Source: Thiohalorhabdus sp. Cl-TMA (GTDB taxonomy: Bacteria; Pseudomonadota; Gammaproteobacteria; Thiohalorhabdales; Thiohalorhabdaceae). From it: DNA of 64,000 bases. A program made the position numbers and the translations under genes. Shown here piece by piece: positions 25,015 through 35,387 of the stretch. The stretch is from positions 62,001 to 126,000 of the forward strand of contig NZ_JBGUAW010000010.1 of assembly GCF_041821045.1 (NCBI RefSeq). Reading direction: 5' to 3'. The number at the start of each line of letters is the position of its first letter. Position 1 is the stretch's first letter. The notes beneath the pieces are model-generated. The model ran no database searches and was not told the DNA's origin. It saw only the letters and a list, made by a program, of their open reading frames with translations.

Positions 25015-26459
25015 GCGGCCTCCTTCTGGCCATCGAGGGGCAGGGTAACGCGGAGGTGGCCGCCCGGCTGCTCGGCATTCACCACGTGGATACTGCCGCG
25101 ATGGGCGTTGACGTATTCGCGGGTAATGGACAGTCCGAGCCCGGAGCCCTTGATGTAGCCTTGCGCCTGGACGCCGCCCTGGAAGAAGGCCTCGAAGACG
25201 CGCTGGGACTCCTCGGCGGTAATTCCGGGGCCGCTGTCAACCACATCAAGGGTGGCCTCGTCCTCGGACCGCGCTGCCGCTATCCGCAATTGCCCCCCCT
25301 CAGGGGAATATTTGACCGCGTTGGAAACCAGATTGTCCACTATCGTTCGAAGCTTTTCCCGGTCCGCGGTCAACTGAATGCTTTCATCCAGATGAATATC
25401 CAGGGTCAGGTGCTTAGCCATGGTGGCCGGCTTGTGCGTCTCCACCACCTCGCGGACAAGGTCTCCAAGATGCACGGAGGTGAGGTTCAAGGCCGGGGGG
25501 CCGATCTGCACGGTGCTGAAGTTCAGCAAGTCCTCGATGAGCCGCTGCAGCTGGCCGCTGCTGCTGCGGATGATACGCATAATCTCAAGCTGGTCCTCGT
25601 TGAGCTGTCCCACCGTGCGCTCATCCATGAGCTCCGTGCCCTCCCGGATGGCGGTGAGCGGGGTCTTCAGCTCGTGGGAGACATGGCGAAGGAATCGGGT
25701 CTTTTCCTGCTCCAGCTCCCGGAGCCGCTCCCGGAGCCAGTCCAGCTGCTCGCCGATGTGCTTGAGGTCCTGCGGTCCGCCCACGTCGATGGTCTTGTCG
25801 AAATTGCCGTCGCCGAGCTGCCGGATGGAATGGTCCACCTCCCGGATGGGCTTGGAGATGAGCACGGTGAATAGCGCCGCCGAGGCCAGGGACAAAGGAA
25901 TCAGCGAGGCTGCCAGCCAGAACAGCACCTCCTGGGCTTGGCTCGCGTCCTTGCGGAGGATATCCACTTCCCGGTTGATCAGGTCGTTACTTCGGGAGAG
26001 GAGGCTTTCCGCCTTTTGGGTCAAGCCGATGAAGGCGTTGGCGATCTCCTTCTGGTTGCGCTCTGAGGGCTTGGCCTGGCTTACGTGCTTGAACAGGGCC
26101 GATTCCGCCAGCAGGAGCTCGCTGGCGAGCTGGTACTGCTTGCTGCTAAGGGGTAGGTCCTTGAGGCGCGTTACCGTGCGCTGAAACTGCTCGTGGGTCT
26201 GCTTGTAGGTCTGGTAGAGGGCCTTGTCCTGGAGCACGAGGTACTGACGTCCCGTACGCTCCATGGAGGTGACCTGCTCGATGACCTTGTTGCTGTGCTG
26301 GATGGCGCGCACGGCCTGGTGCACGGCGTCCTGGCTCTGTTCGGCCAGGCGCTCCACGTGTACCGCGCCGTACGTCAGAGCCCCGATCAAGGGCAGGGAA
26401 ACGACCCCGAACCCATACAGGATGAGCATGGGCAGGGATTTTGGGTGCTTAATCGCCAT
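25011..26459 (-). CDS. glrK: Membrane sensor histidine kinase of the GlrK/QseE type
   Basis: 482 residues: TM1 (~12-34), a helical periplasmic domain (~35-175), TM2 (~178-200), HAMP (SKPIREVDHSIRQLGDGNFD), HisKA with His262 in LRHVSHELKTPLTAIREG, and the ATPase domain (NLVSNAVKYSPEGG, DSGPGITAEE, KGSGLGLSI). It autophosphorylates and passes phosphate to GlrR. The periplasmic part is all-helical, as in GlrK. The first gene of a three-gene operon. Confidence 0.9.
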   Translation of the reverse strand: MAIKHPKSLPMLILYGFGVVSLPLIGALTYGAVHVERLAEQSQDAVHQAVRAIQHSNKVIEQVTSMERTGRQYLVLQDKALYQTYKQTHEQFQRTVTRLKDLPLSSKQYQLASELLLAESALFKHVSQAKPSERNQKEIANAFIGLTQKAESLLSRSNDLINREVDILRKDASQAQEVLFWLAASLIPLSLASAALFTVLISKPIREVDHSIRQLGDGNFDKTIDVGGPQDLKHIGEQLDWLRERLRELEQEKTRFLRHVSHELKTPLTAIREGTELMDERTVGQLNEDQLEIMRIIRSSSGQLQRLIEDLLNFSTVQIGPPALNLTSVHLGDLVREVVETHKPATMAKHLTLDIHLDESIQLTADREKLRTIVDNLVSNAVKYSPEGGQLRIAAARSEDEATLDVVDSGPGITAEESQRVFEAFFQGGVQAQGYIKGSGLGLSITREYVNAHRGSIHVVNAEQPGGHLRVTLPLDGQKEAA

Positions 26460-26550
26460 CGGCCGGACCTGACCTTACCCCCTTTTTGCCGCGCCGATTG
26501 CGGGCTGGCGAGCCCAGCTTACTGGGTCCGCGAAAAAAGCTCCACCCCTG

Positions 26551-27528
26551 CTAGACCACTTCCAGATACTGCACGCTGAAGTAGGCGGCCGGGTCGGTCC
26601 AGACCTGGGCCACTCGGAAGCCGGCGCGCTCGGCGAGGGTGCGGAACCCGTCCAGCGTGTACTTGTAGGAGCGCTCCGTGCGAATGGTCTGCCCGGTCTG
26701 GAAGGGGATCGCGTGGCCGCCTATGCGGACCTCCTGATCCGTAAGGCTCTCCAGATGCATCTCCACGCAGCCCAGCTCCTCGTTGAAACGGGCGCGGTGG
26801 GCGAAAGCTTCGATATCCAGATCGGCTCCGAGCTCCTTCCGCAGCCGTTGCAGCAGGTTGCGATTGAACGCGGCGGTGATGCCCTCGGGATCGTCATAGG
26901 CGCGCAGCAGCACGTCCACGTCCTTTTGCAGGTCCAGACCGAGGACCATGCCCCCTCCGGATCCCGCCTGTTCGGCTTGGCGCGCCAGGAAGTCTTCGGC
27001 ATCCGGCAGATCGAAGTTGCCCAGGGTGGAGCCCGGAAAGTAGAGCAGGGTGCGCTCCGCGGGGCACGTCGGCCGCGGCAGCGGGAAAGGTCGCGTATAG
27101 TCCGCGGCCACCGGGAGCACCTCCAGCTCGGGGTAAATGCCGTCGATCCGGGCGGCGGCGGCCTCGAGATGCTCCCGGGAGATGTCCACGGGGACGTAGG
27201 CAGCGGGCTGGGGAAGCCTGTCCAGCAGGGCCCGCGTCTTGTTGCTGCTGCCGCTGCCCAGCTCCACCACCAGGGCCTCGCCGCCCACCGCGGAGGCGAT
27301 CTCGCCGCCCGATTCCTCGAGGATGGAAAGCTCCGTGCGGGTGGGGTAATAGGCCTCTAGGTCGCAGATGCGGTCGAACAGCTCGGAACCGCGCTGATCA
27401 TAGAGATATTTCGGCGACAAGGCGTAGGGGGGCTCGCTCAAACCGCGAAGCACGTCGGCGAGGAGCTCGTCGCTGTCCGGCCGCGCTTGGTCCAGGGAAG
27501 CCGGGCTTCCTCGGGAGTCTGACACCAT
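26551..27528 (-). CDS. egtD: L-histidine N-alpha-methyltransferase (ergothioneine synthesis)
   Basis: 325 residues of the EgtD family: YALSPKYLYDQRGSELFDRI, EAYYPTRTELSIL, SAM-binding VVELGSGSSNKTRALLD, YFPGSTLGNFD, and the C-terminal RTERSYKYTLDGFRTLAERA. It trimethylates histidine to hercynine, the first step to the antioxidant ergothioneine. The partner sulfoxide synthase EgtB is not in the window. The gene follows aspC on the same strand with a 30-bp gap. Given msrPQ nearby, oxidative stress defence is a common theme, though not proof of co-regulation. Confidence 0.92.
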   Translation of the reverse strand: MVSDSRGSPASLDQARPDSDELLADVLRGLSEPPYALSPKYLYDQRGSELFDRICDLEAYYPTRTELSILEESGGEIASAVGGEALVVELGSGSSNKTRALLDRLPQPAAYVPVDISREHLEAAAARIDGIYPELEVLPVAADYTRPFPLPRPTCPAERTLLYFPGSTLGNFDLPDAEDFLARQAEQAGSGGGMVLGLDLQKDVDVLLRAYDDPEGITAAFNRNLLQRLRKELGADLDIEAFAHRARFNEELGCVEMHLESLTDQEVRIGGHAIPFQTGQTIRTERSYKYTLDGFRTLAERAGFRVAQVWTDPAAYFSVQYLEVV

Positions 27529-27558
27529 TGGGTCCTTATTTCGGGTCGGGCTTTGTTT

Positions 27559-28743
27559 TCAACCTGCCAGAATGCGGCCGAGCCGATCCATGGCGGTCCG
27601 GAGGGACTCCATGTCGGTGGCGAAGGACAGCCGCATGTACCCGGGGGCGCCGAAGGCGCTGCCCGGCACCAGAGCCACCTGGGCCTGATCGAGCAGATGG
27701 GTGGCCAGGGAAACATCGTCCGCCAAGCCCAGGGCCTCGATGGCGTCGTGGAAGGCGGGAAAGAGATAGAAGGCCCCTTCGGCACGCCGGCAGGAGACGT
27801 GGGGGAGGCGGTTCAGGGCCTCCGAGACATAGTCGTGCCGCTCCCGGAAGGCCTCGACCATGGGACGGATCAGATCCGGATCGCTCTGCAGGGCGGCAAC
27901 TGCGGCGTGCTGGCTGATGGAGGCCGGATTGGAGGTGCTTTGGGACTGCAGCTTTTTCATGGCCGCGATAACCTCGCGGGGACCGGCGGCGTAGCCGATG
28001 CGCCACCCGGTCATGGCATAGGCCTTGGAGACGCCGTTGAGGACGACGGTTCGGTCCTTGAGGTCGGGGGCCACGTTCACGATGTTCCGGAATGTCTTCT
28101 CCCCGAGCAGGATCTTTTCGTAGATGTCGTCGGTCAGGATCACCACCTGCGGATATTGCCGGAGCACCTCGGCGAGGTCTTTAAGCTCCTCGGCTGAATA
28201 GACGGCGCCGGTGGGATTGGAAGGGCTGTTCAGGATCAGGAGTCGGCTGCGCTCGCCCAGCGCCTCCTCGAGCTGTTGCGGGGAGATCTTGAATCCGGCC
28301 GTATCATCGGTTTCGATGGAGACCGGTTGGGCCCCGGCCAGTTTCACGATATCCGGGTAGGAGACCCAGTAGGGGGCGGGGATGACCGCCTCGTCGCCTT
28401 CCTCGAGGAGCGCCTGGACCAGGTTGAACACGACCTGCTTGCCGCCGCTGGAGGCGATCACTTCCTCGGGCGTGTACTCCAGGGCGTTGTCGGTCCGGAA
28501 CTTTTCGCAGATGGCCTTTTTCAAAGAGGCCATGCCGTCCACAGGGGTATATTTGGTGTGCCCGGCGTCAATTGCGGTCTTGGCGGCCGCACGGATCGGC
28601 TCCGGGGTAGTGAAATCCGGTTCCCCGGCCCCGAGCCCGATGACGTCGTGGCCCTGCTCGCGCAGCTCCGCGGCGCGGGCGGTGACCGCCAGGGTGGGGG
28701 ATGGCTGGATGCGCTGTACTCGGTTGGAGAGGCGAAGTGCCAA
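27559..28743 (-). CDS. aspC: Class I aspartate-type aminotransferase
   Basis: 394 residues, fold type I PLP enzyme: IGLGAGEPDFTTPEPIRAA, YTPVDGMASLKKAI, NSPSNPTGAVYS and the PLP lysine Lys240 in LNGVSKAYAMTGWRIGYAAG. It belongs to the AspAT Ib subgroup (aspartate and possibly prephenate aminotransferase). Cytoplasmic. The start is 123 bp from the divergent uvrB. The same substrate family includes aromatic aminotransferases, so substrate range is not certain. Confidence 0.9.
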   Translation of the reverse strand: MALRLSNRVQRIQPSPTLAVTARAAELREQGHDVIGLGAGEPDFTTPEPIRAAAKTAIDAGHTKYTPVDGMASLKKAICEKFRTDNALEYTPEEVIASSGGKQVVFNLVQALLEEGDEAVIPAPYWVSYPDIVKLAGAQPVSIETDDTAGFKISPQQLEEALGERSRLLILNSPSNPTGAVYSAEELKDLAEVLRQYPQVVILTDDIYEKILLGEKTFRNIVNVAPDLKDRTVVLNGVSKAYAMTGWRIGYAAGPREVIAAMKKLQSQSTSNPASISQHAAVAALQSDPDLIRPMVEAFRERHDYVSEALNRLPHVSCRRAEGAFYLFPAFHDAIEALGLADDVSLATHLLDQAQVALVPGSAFGAPGYMRLSFATDMESLRTAMDRLGRILAG

Positions 28744-28854
28744 AGTGTCCCTTCTCCCGTGGAAAGCGATTGAAAGGCTTAAAAACTAGCATAACTGCGG
28801 CCATACCGCCATTTGGGGAATCCCTGGGGCGGTCGGAGCGCGGTTCAGACTTGG

Positions 28855-28860
28855 TACAAT
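28855..28860 (+). promoter_or_regulatory. -10 box directly before uvrB (leaderless transcript likely)
   Basis: TACAAT lies at 28855-28860 and the uvrB ATG begins at 28867, only 6 nt later. A start point 6-7 nt after the -10 box would put the first base of the mRNA at the ATG. No purine-rich Shine-Dalgarno is present between them (TACCCT). A -35 element is not obvious. Confidence 0.5.
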
Positions 28861-28866
28861 TACCCT

Positions 28867-30879
<2,013 letters not shown>

Positions 30880-30912
30880 GCGGTGTTCTTACCAATGAGA
30901 TCAGGATAGCGA

Positions 30913-31419
30913 ATGAGTGATTCGAATATGGTGCGGATCCTGGTGGTCTGCCTGGGCAACATCTGCCGTTCGCCCACGGCCCACGCCGTGCTGGAGCGGA
31001 AATTGGCGGAGGCGGGCTTTGCCGGCCGGGTTCAGGTGGACAGCGCCGGTACGGGTGACTACCACATCGGCGGCGTGCCCGATCCTCGGGCCTGCGAGGC
31101 GGCCGCCGAGCGCGGCTATGACCTCACCCATCTGCGTGCCCGCCAGGTGGAGCCCGCCGATTTCGTCCGCTTCGACATGATCCTCGCCGCCGACAGCGAG
31201 AACTTCGCGGATCTGGTGGCACTGGCGCCCGGAGCCGCCGAACGGGCCAAGGTGAAGTACCTGCTGGACTACGCAGGCTCCCCCGAACAGGAGATCCCCG
31301 ACCCGTACGAGGAGGAGGCGCAGGCCTTCGGTCGCGTTCTGGACCTGGTGGAGGAGGCCGCCGACGGACTGGTGGAAGCCCTGCAGTCGGGAGATTGGAC
31401 CACCCATGCCTCTGCCTGA
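30913..31419 (+). CDS. Low-molecular-weight protein tyrosine phosphatase
   Basis: 168 residues. The P-loop CLGNICRS (Cys13 nucleophile, Arg19) and the general acid Asp in EIPDPYEEE define the family. It removes phosphate from tyrosine in the cytoplasm; stand-alone copies like this are often not tied to exopolysaccharide kinases. It overlaps the fructosamine-kinase-like gene by 14 bp, an arrangement also known from other proteobacteria and thermophiles, where both act in repair or turnover of modified proteins (inference). Confidence 0.9.
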   Translation: MSDSNMVRILVVCLGNICRSPTAHAVLERKLAEAGFAGRVQVDSAGTGDYHIGGVPDPRACEAAAERGYDLTHLRARQVEPADFVRFDMILAADSENFADLVALAPGAAERAKVKYLLDYAGSPEQEIPDPYEEEAQAFGRVLDLVEEAADGLVEALQSGDWTTHASA

Positions 31420-32266
31420 AGCCCTGCGCCAGCGGAGCGAGGAGATACTCGGGGCCCCGTTGGAGGGCGGCGCCCCCCTGAGTGGCGGCTGCGTCGGTGA
31501 GGTGTACGGCGTGGAGGCCGGCGGCAGCGAGTACGTGGTCAAGGTGGAATCCCCGGCCACCAACCTTCTGGAGACCGAGGGCCGCATGCTGCGCCATCTG
31601 GCCGAGCGCAGCCCCCTGCCGGCACCCGATCCCCTGCATTTCGAGCCCGGATTGCTCGTCATGCCCAGGATCGACGGCGACCACCACTTCACCCCAGCCG
31701 GTGAGGAGCACGCGGCGGATCTGTTCGCCGCTCTGCACGCGCAGCCGGCCCCGTATTTCGGCTTCGAATACGACACGGTTATTGGCGGTCTCCCGCAGCC
31801 CAATCCGCGCTTCGAGCGCTGGTCGGCGTTTTTCGCCGACGCCCGCCTGCGGGAAATGGCCGGTCAGGCCCGCAACGCCGGACGATTGGACGATTCCCTG
31901 TATCAGCGCATCGACCGCTTCGCCGCGGACGCCGCAGACTGGTTCCCCGAGCCCGAGCATCCGGCGCTGGTGCACGGCGACGCCTGGGACAACAACATCA
32001 TGGCCCTCGGCGACCGGATCACGGGCTTCATCGACCCGGCCCTGTACTGGGGGCACCCGGAGGTGGAGCTCGCCTTTACCACTATGTTCCACACCTTCAG
32101 TGACCGGTTCTACGACCGATACCACGAACAACGGCCCATCGATCCCGAATTTTTCGAGGTGCGCCGGCCCTTGTACAACCTCTACCCGCTCCTGGTGCAC
32201 GTCCGCCTATTCGGGGGAGGTTACCGCGCCTCCGTGGATCGGACGCTCAAACGCTTCGGCTACTGA
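31406..32266 (+). CDS. Fructosamine kinase family protein (deglycation)
   Basis: 286 residues of the fructosamine / ketosamine-3-kinase family with a protein-kinase-like fold: GGCVGEVYGVEAGGSEYVVKVE (start of the glycine loop and Lys), LVHGDAWDNNIMA (catalytic Asp and metal-binding Asn) and GFIDPALYWGHPEVELAFT (DFG-equivalent). It phosphorylates sugar adducts on proteins so that they fall off. It is translationally coupled to the phosphatase gene by a 14-bp overlap. Confidence 0.9.
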   Translation: MPLPEALRQRSEEILGAPLEGGAPLSGGCVGEVYGVEAGGSEYVVKVESPATNLLETEGRMLRHLAERSPLPAPDPLHFEPGLLVMPRIDGDHHFTPAGEEHAADLFAALHAQPAPYFGFEYDTVIGGLPQPNPRFERWSAFFADARLREMAGQARNAGRLDDSLYQRIDRFAADAADWFPEPEHPALVHGDAWDNNIMALGDRITGFIDPALYWGHPEVELAFTTMFHTFSDRFYDRYHEQRPIDPEFFEVRRPLYNLYPLLVHVRLFGGGYRASVDRTLKRFGY

Positions 32267-32490
32267 GGGCGGCACCGCCCTTAGCCACAGGCTCCCTACT
32301 CCCTACTGGCCGGGCACCGGGTCGGGTATTGAGGCTCGCGCGTGCACGGGCGCCCGGTTCCGTCCCGATGACATTTTCGGTAAGGTTGCGGAGTTTCCGG
32401 CGGTGCTTTGTTCCCCCTACGGCAGACAACCGTAAGCCGGTCGGGAGCAGCCGGACGTTCGGTTACGTCCGACGCGGAAAGCGCCAAGTT

Positions 32491-32578
32491 GGAGGGGTGG
32501 CAGAGTGGACGAATGCGGCGGACTTGAAATCCGCTGACCCTCCGGGGTCCGTGGGTTCGAATCCCACCCCCTCCGCCA
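32491..32578 (+). tRNA. tRNA-Ser (anticodon TGA)
   Basis: An 88-nt cloverleaf with the CCA end encoded. Acceptor arms GGAGGGG and CCCCTCC with discriminator G; anticodon stem GCGGA / TCCGC with loop CTTGAAA, giving anticodon TGA, which reads UCA and related serine codons; long variable arm (TGACCCTCCGGGGTCC region) as in class II tRNAs; T-arm GTGGGTTCGAATCCCAC. It is followed after 22 nt by a small protein gene on the same strand. Confidence 0.97.
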
Positions 32579-32600
32579 TGCATGCAAGCGAGGGAAGCCC

Positions 32601-32873
32601 ATGATCGAAGTGAGCCGCCTCGGCGACGGCGACCCCATGGAGCTCGAGGTTACGGTCCAGGAGGGTGGCGGCCAGTCCCGGCACCGGGTGACGTTCTCCA
32701 GCGAGCAGCAGCGGCGTATCTGTGGCGGGAAGGAGCCTGAAGCCTGTGTGGAGGCGGCTTTCCGGTTCCTCCTGGACCGCGAGCCCAAGGAAGCCATTCT
32801 GAGCAATTTCGACGTCAGCGTGATCTCCAAGTACTTCCCCGACTTCGAGCAGAAAATCGGAAGCTACTTGTAA
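32601..32873 (+). CDS. Small protein of unknown function downstream of tRNA-Ser
   Basis: 90 residues (MIEVSRLGDGDPMELEVTVQ...), mixed alpha/beta, no signal or membrane segment. The N-terminal half reads like a beta-sheet (LEVTVQEGGGQSRHRVTFS), the C-terminal half is helical (EACVEAAFRFLLDREPKEAI, then FDVSVISKYFPDFEQKIGSYL). Two Cys (RICGG, EACV). GAGGGA lies 7 nt before the ATG. I do not recognise a family; good codon use and a ribosome binding site support it as a gene. Confidence 0.7.
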   Translation: MIEVSRLGDGDPMELEVTVQEGGGQSRHRVTFSSEQQRRICGGKEPEACVEAAFRFLLDREPKEAILSNFDVSVISKYFPDFEQKIGSYL

Positions 32874-32912
32874 CGCCGGGAAAAGGCAGTGGCCCGATAA
32901 GGCCGACAACGG

Positions 32913-32936
32913 CTGGAGCCGGTCTCCGGGGGTTTT
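32913..32936 (+). terminator. Probable rho-independent terminator after the 90-aa gene
   Basis: CTGGAG (32913-32918) and CTCCGG (32924-32929) pair over a 5-nt loop with one G-U pair, followed by GGG and TTTT (32933-32936). It is 40 bp after the stop of the small gene. The stem is short, so the call is tentative. Confidence 0.4.
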
Positions 32937-33104
32937 GTATCGGCGCCCGTATTCCGCCCCGGCGACCTCGTTCTTTTTCCAGCGGAAGCGCCGTCATTCC
33001 AGGATCAGCCAGGTCCTGTTCCGGGTGGATGCCGCGCGTCATCCTGGTGCGCAATCCGTGCACGGGGCTTTCCCCGCGGCGCCCCGCCGCGAATAGGGGA
33101 ATCG

Positions 33105-33440
33105 CTATACCTGGATTTCGTATTGCCAGAGGAAATTGCGGATCTCCTTCTGCTCCATTTCCTCCAGGTAGCTGAAGGGCCACATGGTGCTGGTGTCGTC
33201 CACGCCGTCCTCGTAGGCGCGACGCAGTACCCAGAGATTGTCCCGGTGATCCCAGAACAGCTCGATGAAGGGCTCGGGCGGGCGGTGCTCATAGTCGCGC
33301 GGCCAGCTGACGGTATATTCCACCGGGTACAGACCGAAATCGTGGTACCGCTCCTGGATGTCATCCTCGGGAAACGGGTTGTCGAAGGGCACCCGGTCGC
33401 GGATGTGGCGCTGGATCTCGCGGTCCTCGGCATCGGCCAT
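33105..33440 (-). CDS. Acidic, aromatic-rich protein of unknown function
   Basis: 111 residues starting MADAEDREIQRHIRDRVPFD. Rich in Trp, Tyr, Phe and acidic residues (YTVSWPRDYEHRPPEPFIEL, NLWVLRRAYEDGVDD, FLWQYEIQV); no cysteine, signal peptide or membrane helix. ATG 33440 is chosen because AGGAGGT stands 7-8 nt upstream; the frame extends further to 33482 without a signal. It lies 90 bp upstream of nothing on its own strand and follows eamA. I do not recognise the family. Confidence 0.68.
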   Translation of the reverse strand: MADAEDREIQRHIRDRVPFDNPFPEDDIQERYHDFGLYPVEYTVSWPRDYEHRPPEPFIELFWDHRDNLWVLRRAYEDGVDDTSTMWPFSYLEEMEQKEIRNFLWQYEIQV

Positions 33441-33530
33441 GGCGCTTACCTCCTGTTCCCGGCGGCGGCCCGGACTCTGCAACGACCCTTCCTGGCAACA
33501 TAACCCCCTCCCCCAGGGCTGGCAAACCGC

Positions 33531-34394
33531 TCAGCGGGAGCGCTTCGCCGGACTCCGTCGCCGGATGGCGAGGGCGCCGGCGAGGATGACCAGCACAGCC
33601 CCCAGGATGGCCAGAGAGCCGGGAACCTCCCCCCAGACCGCCCATCCGAGCAGCGCCGAGAACACCACCACCGAATAGGTAAAGGGCCCCACTTGCGCCG
33701 CGGGGGCGAAGGCATAGGCGCGGGTCAGCAGCAGTTGGCCGCCGGTTGCGCACAGGCCCATGGCCCCGAGCAGGGTCCAGAGGGCGTACTCGGGGGTCTG
33801 CCAGGTCCAGGCCAGGGGGACGGCAGAGCCCACCGTGGATATTACACCGAAGTAGAAGACGATGCGGGTGGTGGGCTCGCTGGAATGGAGGCGTCGCACC
33901 GCCACGAAGGCCACGGCCGCCAGGATGCCGGCGGCCAACCCGAGCAGCGCCGCGGGCTCCAGCATGCCCATCCCGGGCTTGAGGATCAGGGCAATGCCCA
34001 CGAAGCCGAGGGGGATGGCCCAGCGCAGCGCCCGGGGGACGGGCTCTCCCAGCCAAAGGGCGGCGATGAAGGGGATGAACAGCGGAGCGCTGTAATTGAG
34101 CAGTACGGCGGTGGCCAGCTCCAGGTGCCCGAGGGCGTAGAAGAAGCAGTACATTGCAGCCAGGCCGGCGAAGCCTCGCAGAAGATGGAGCCCTGGACGT
34201 CGGGTGCGGAGCCCCGAGATCCCGCTTCGGATAAGCCAGGGGGTCAGCGCGATCAGGCCAAGGAAGCTCCGGAAGAACACTACTTCGGTATGGGGAAGCC
34301 GGGCCGAGGCCGCCTTGACGGTCGCGCCCGTGAGGGCAAACATGAAAGCCGAGGCCACGATATAGCCGGCGGCTCGCCGGGGATCGTGCTCCAT
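33531..34394 (-). CDS. EamA/DMT family inner membrane transporter
   Basis: 287 residues with about ten transmembrane helices and two EamA repeats: ASAFMFALTGATVKAASARL at the start, VVFFRSFLGLIALTPWLI, GFVGIALILKPG closing the first repeat, and GQLLLTRAYAFAPAAQVGPF in the second. Drug/metabolite transporter superfamily; substrate unknown. The start is 137 bp from the divergent thiamine-binding-protein gene. Confidence 0.88.
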   Translation of the reverse strand: MEHDPRRAAGYIVASAFMFALTGATVKAASARLPHTEVVFFRSFLGLIALTPWLIRSGISGLRTRRPGLHLLRGFAGLAAMYCFFYALGHLELATAVLLNYSAPLFIPFIAALWLGEPVPRALRWAIPLGFVGIALILKPGMGMLEPAALLGLAAGILAAVAFVAVRRLHSSEPTTRIVFYFGVISTVGSAVPLAWTWQTPEYALWTLLGAMGLCATGGQLLLTRAYAFAPAAQVGPFTYSVVVFSALLGWAVWGEVPGSLAILGAVLVILAGALAIRRRSPAKRSR

Positions 34395-34531
34395 GCCGGT
34401 TCTGCCGATCCTGGTGGAAATTTGGATTGGAGGCCGGTGTGCCAGCCGCCGGGATGAAAACCATCCATTCTACAGAATCCGCTCCCCGGAGACAGGAGGC
34501 GTCCCGGGAATTCCGATGAGGAAATGCGCAA

Positions 34532-34846
34532 ATGGCATATACCGTCAACTACTCTGTAATCCCGCTGACCCATAGCGGCGGCCACGTGGGGGACTTGGTG
34601 GCCAAGGTGGTGGATCGCGTGGAGAAAAGCGGCCTGGAATACCGTCTGACTGCCATGGGCACCCAGATCGAGGGGGATCTGGATGAAGTGCTCGACCTCG
34701 TCAAGGAGTGCGAACGGCTGGTGGAAGCGGACAGCGACCGCTTCTACACCGTCCTGACCATGGATTACCAGAAGGGCAAAGGGGGAGCCCTGAGCGCCAA
34801 GGTGCAGTCCGTGGAAGACCGGCTCGGGCACACGCTCAACAAATAG
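34532..34846 (+). CDS. MTH1187-type thiamine-binding protein (YqgV family)
   Basis: 104 residues with the ferredoxin-like fold of the MTH1187/YqgV family: VNYSVIPLTHSGGHVGDLVA, YRLTAMGTQIEGDLDEVLD and DRFYTVLTMDYQKGKGGAL. Members bind thiamine or related ligands and form tetramers in the cytoplasm. No thiamine-pyrophosphate riboswitch is seen in the leader. The start ATG 34532 follows GAGGAAATGCGCAA. Confidence 0.85.
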   Translation: MAYTVNYSVIPLTHSGGHVGDLVAKVVDRVEKSGLEYRLTAMGTQIEGDLDEVLDLVKECERLVEADSDRFYTVLTMDYQKGKGGALSAKVQSVEDRLGHTLNK

Positions 34847-34952
34847 TCGGCAGGGGCCGTTCTCTCAGGCTTCGGCGGCCGGCGGCGCATGCGGCAACCG
34901 CTGGATGGATGGTGTAGGATGCCGGCCCGCGGAAATCGACAGGACGACAGGC

Positions 34953-35279
34953 ATGGCCCTGGGGAACGACGAGGAAAAGGTCCGCCTGCTCCAGGCGGAT
35001 GCCGAACGAGGAGAGGCGCGAGCCCAGCGACACCTTGCAAACCGCTATCTGCGCGGCAAGGGCCTTCCCGCCGATCCGTCCCTGGCAGCCTTTTGGATGG
35101 AACGGGCGGCGCGGCAGGGACTTGCCCCTGCCCAGCGGAGTTTCGGTGAATTCCTGGAGCAGGGCGTCGGCCTGGACCCGGATCCCGAGGGCGCGCGGAC
35201 ATGGTATGCCGCTGCGTCGGAGCAGGGGGACCCTGTGGCGCGGCGTCATCTGCAGCGCCTGGAACAATCGGATCCCTGA
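34953..35279 (+). CDS. Short Sel1-like repeat protein
   Basis: 108 residues with two or three Sel1-type helical repeats: AQRHLANRYLRGKGLPADPS, AAFWMERAARQGLAPAQRSF and ARTWYAAASEQGDPVARRHL. Such TPR-like solenoids bind other proteins. There is no signal peptide, so it is probably cytoplasmic. ATG 34953 is taken as the start (MALGNDEEKVRLL); an upstream ATG at 34905 is in frame but the stretch between is unlike coding sequence. Confidence 0.78.
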   Translation: MALGNDEEKVRLLQADAERGEARAQRHLANRYLRGKGLPADPSLAAFWMERAARQGLAPAQRSFGEFLEQGVGLDPDPEGARTWYAAASEQGDPVARRHLQRLEQSDP

Positions 35280-35387
35280 CCGGGAACCCTCCGCCTACCC
35301 GGCGGCCGAATGATCCAAGCGGGTTCGTTAGCCCGTCCCTCCGCGGCCCGGTACCCTGTGCAGCCCCCATCCCTACGTGAGGACCCC

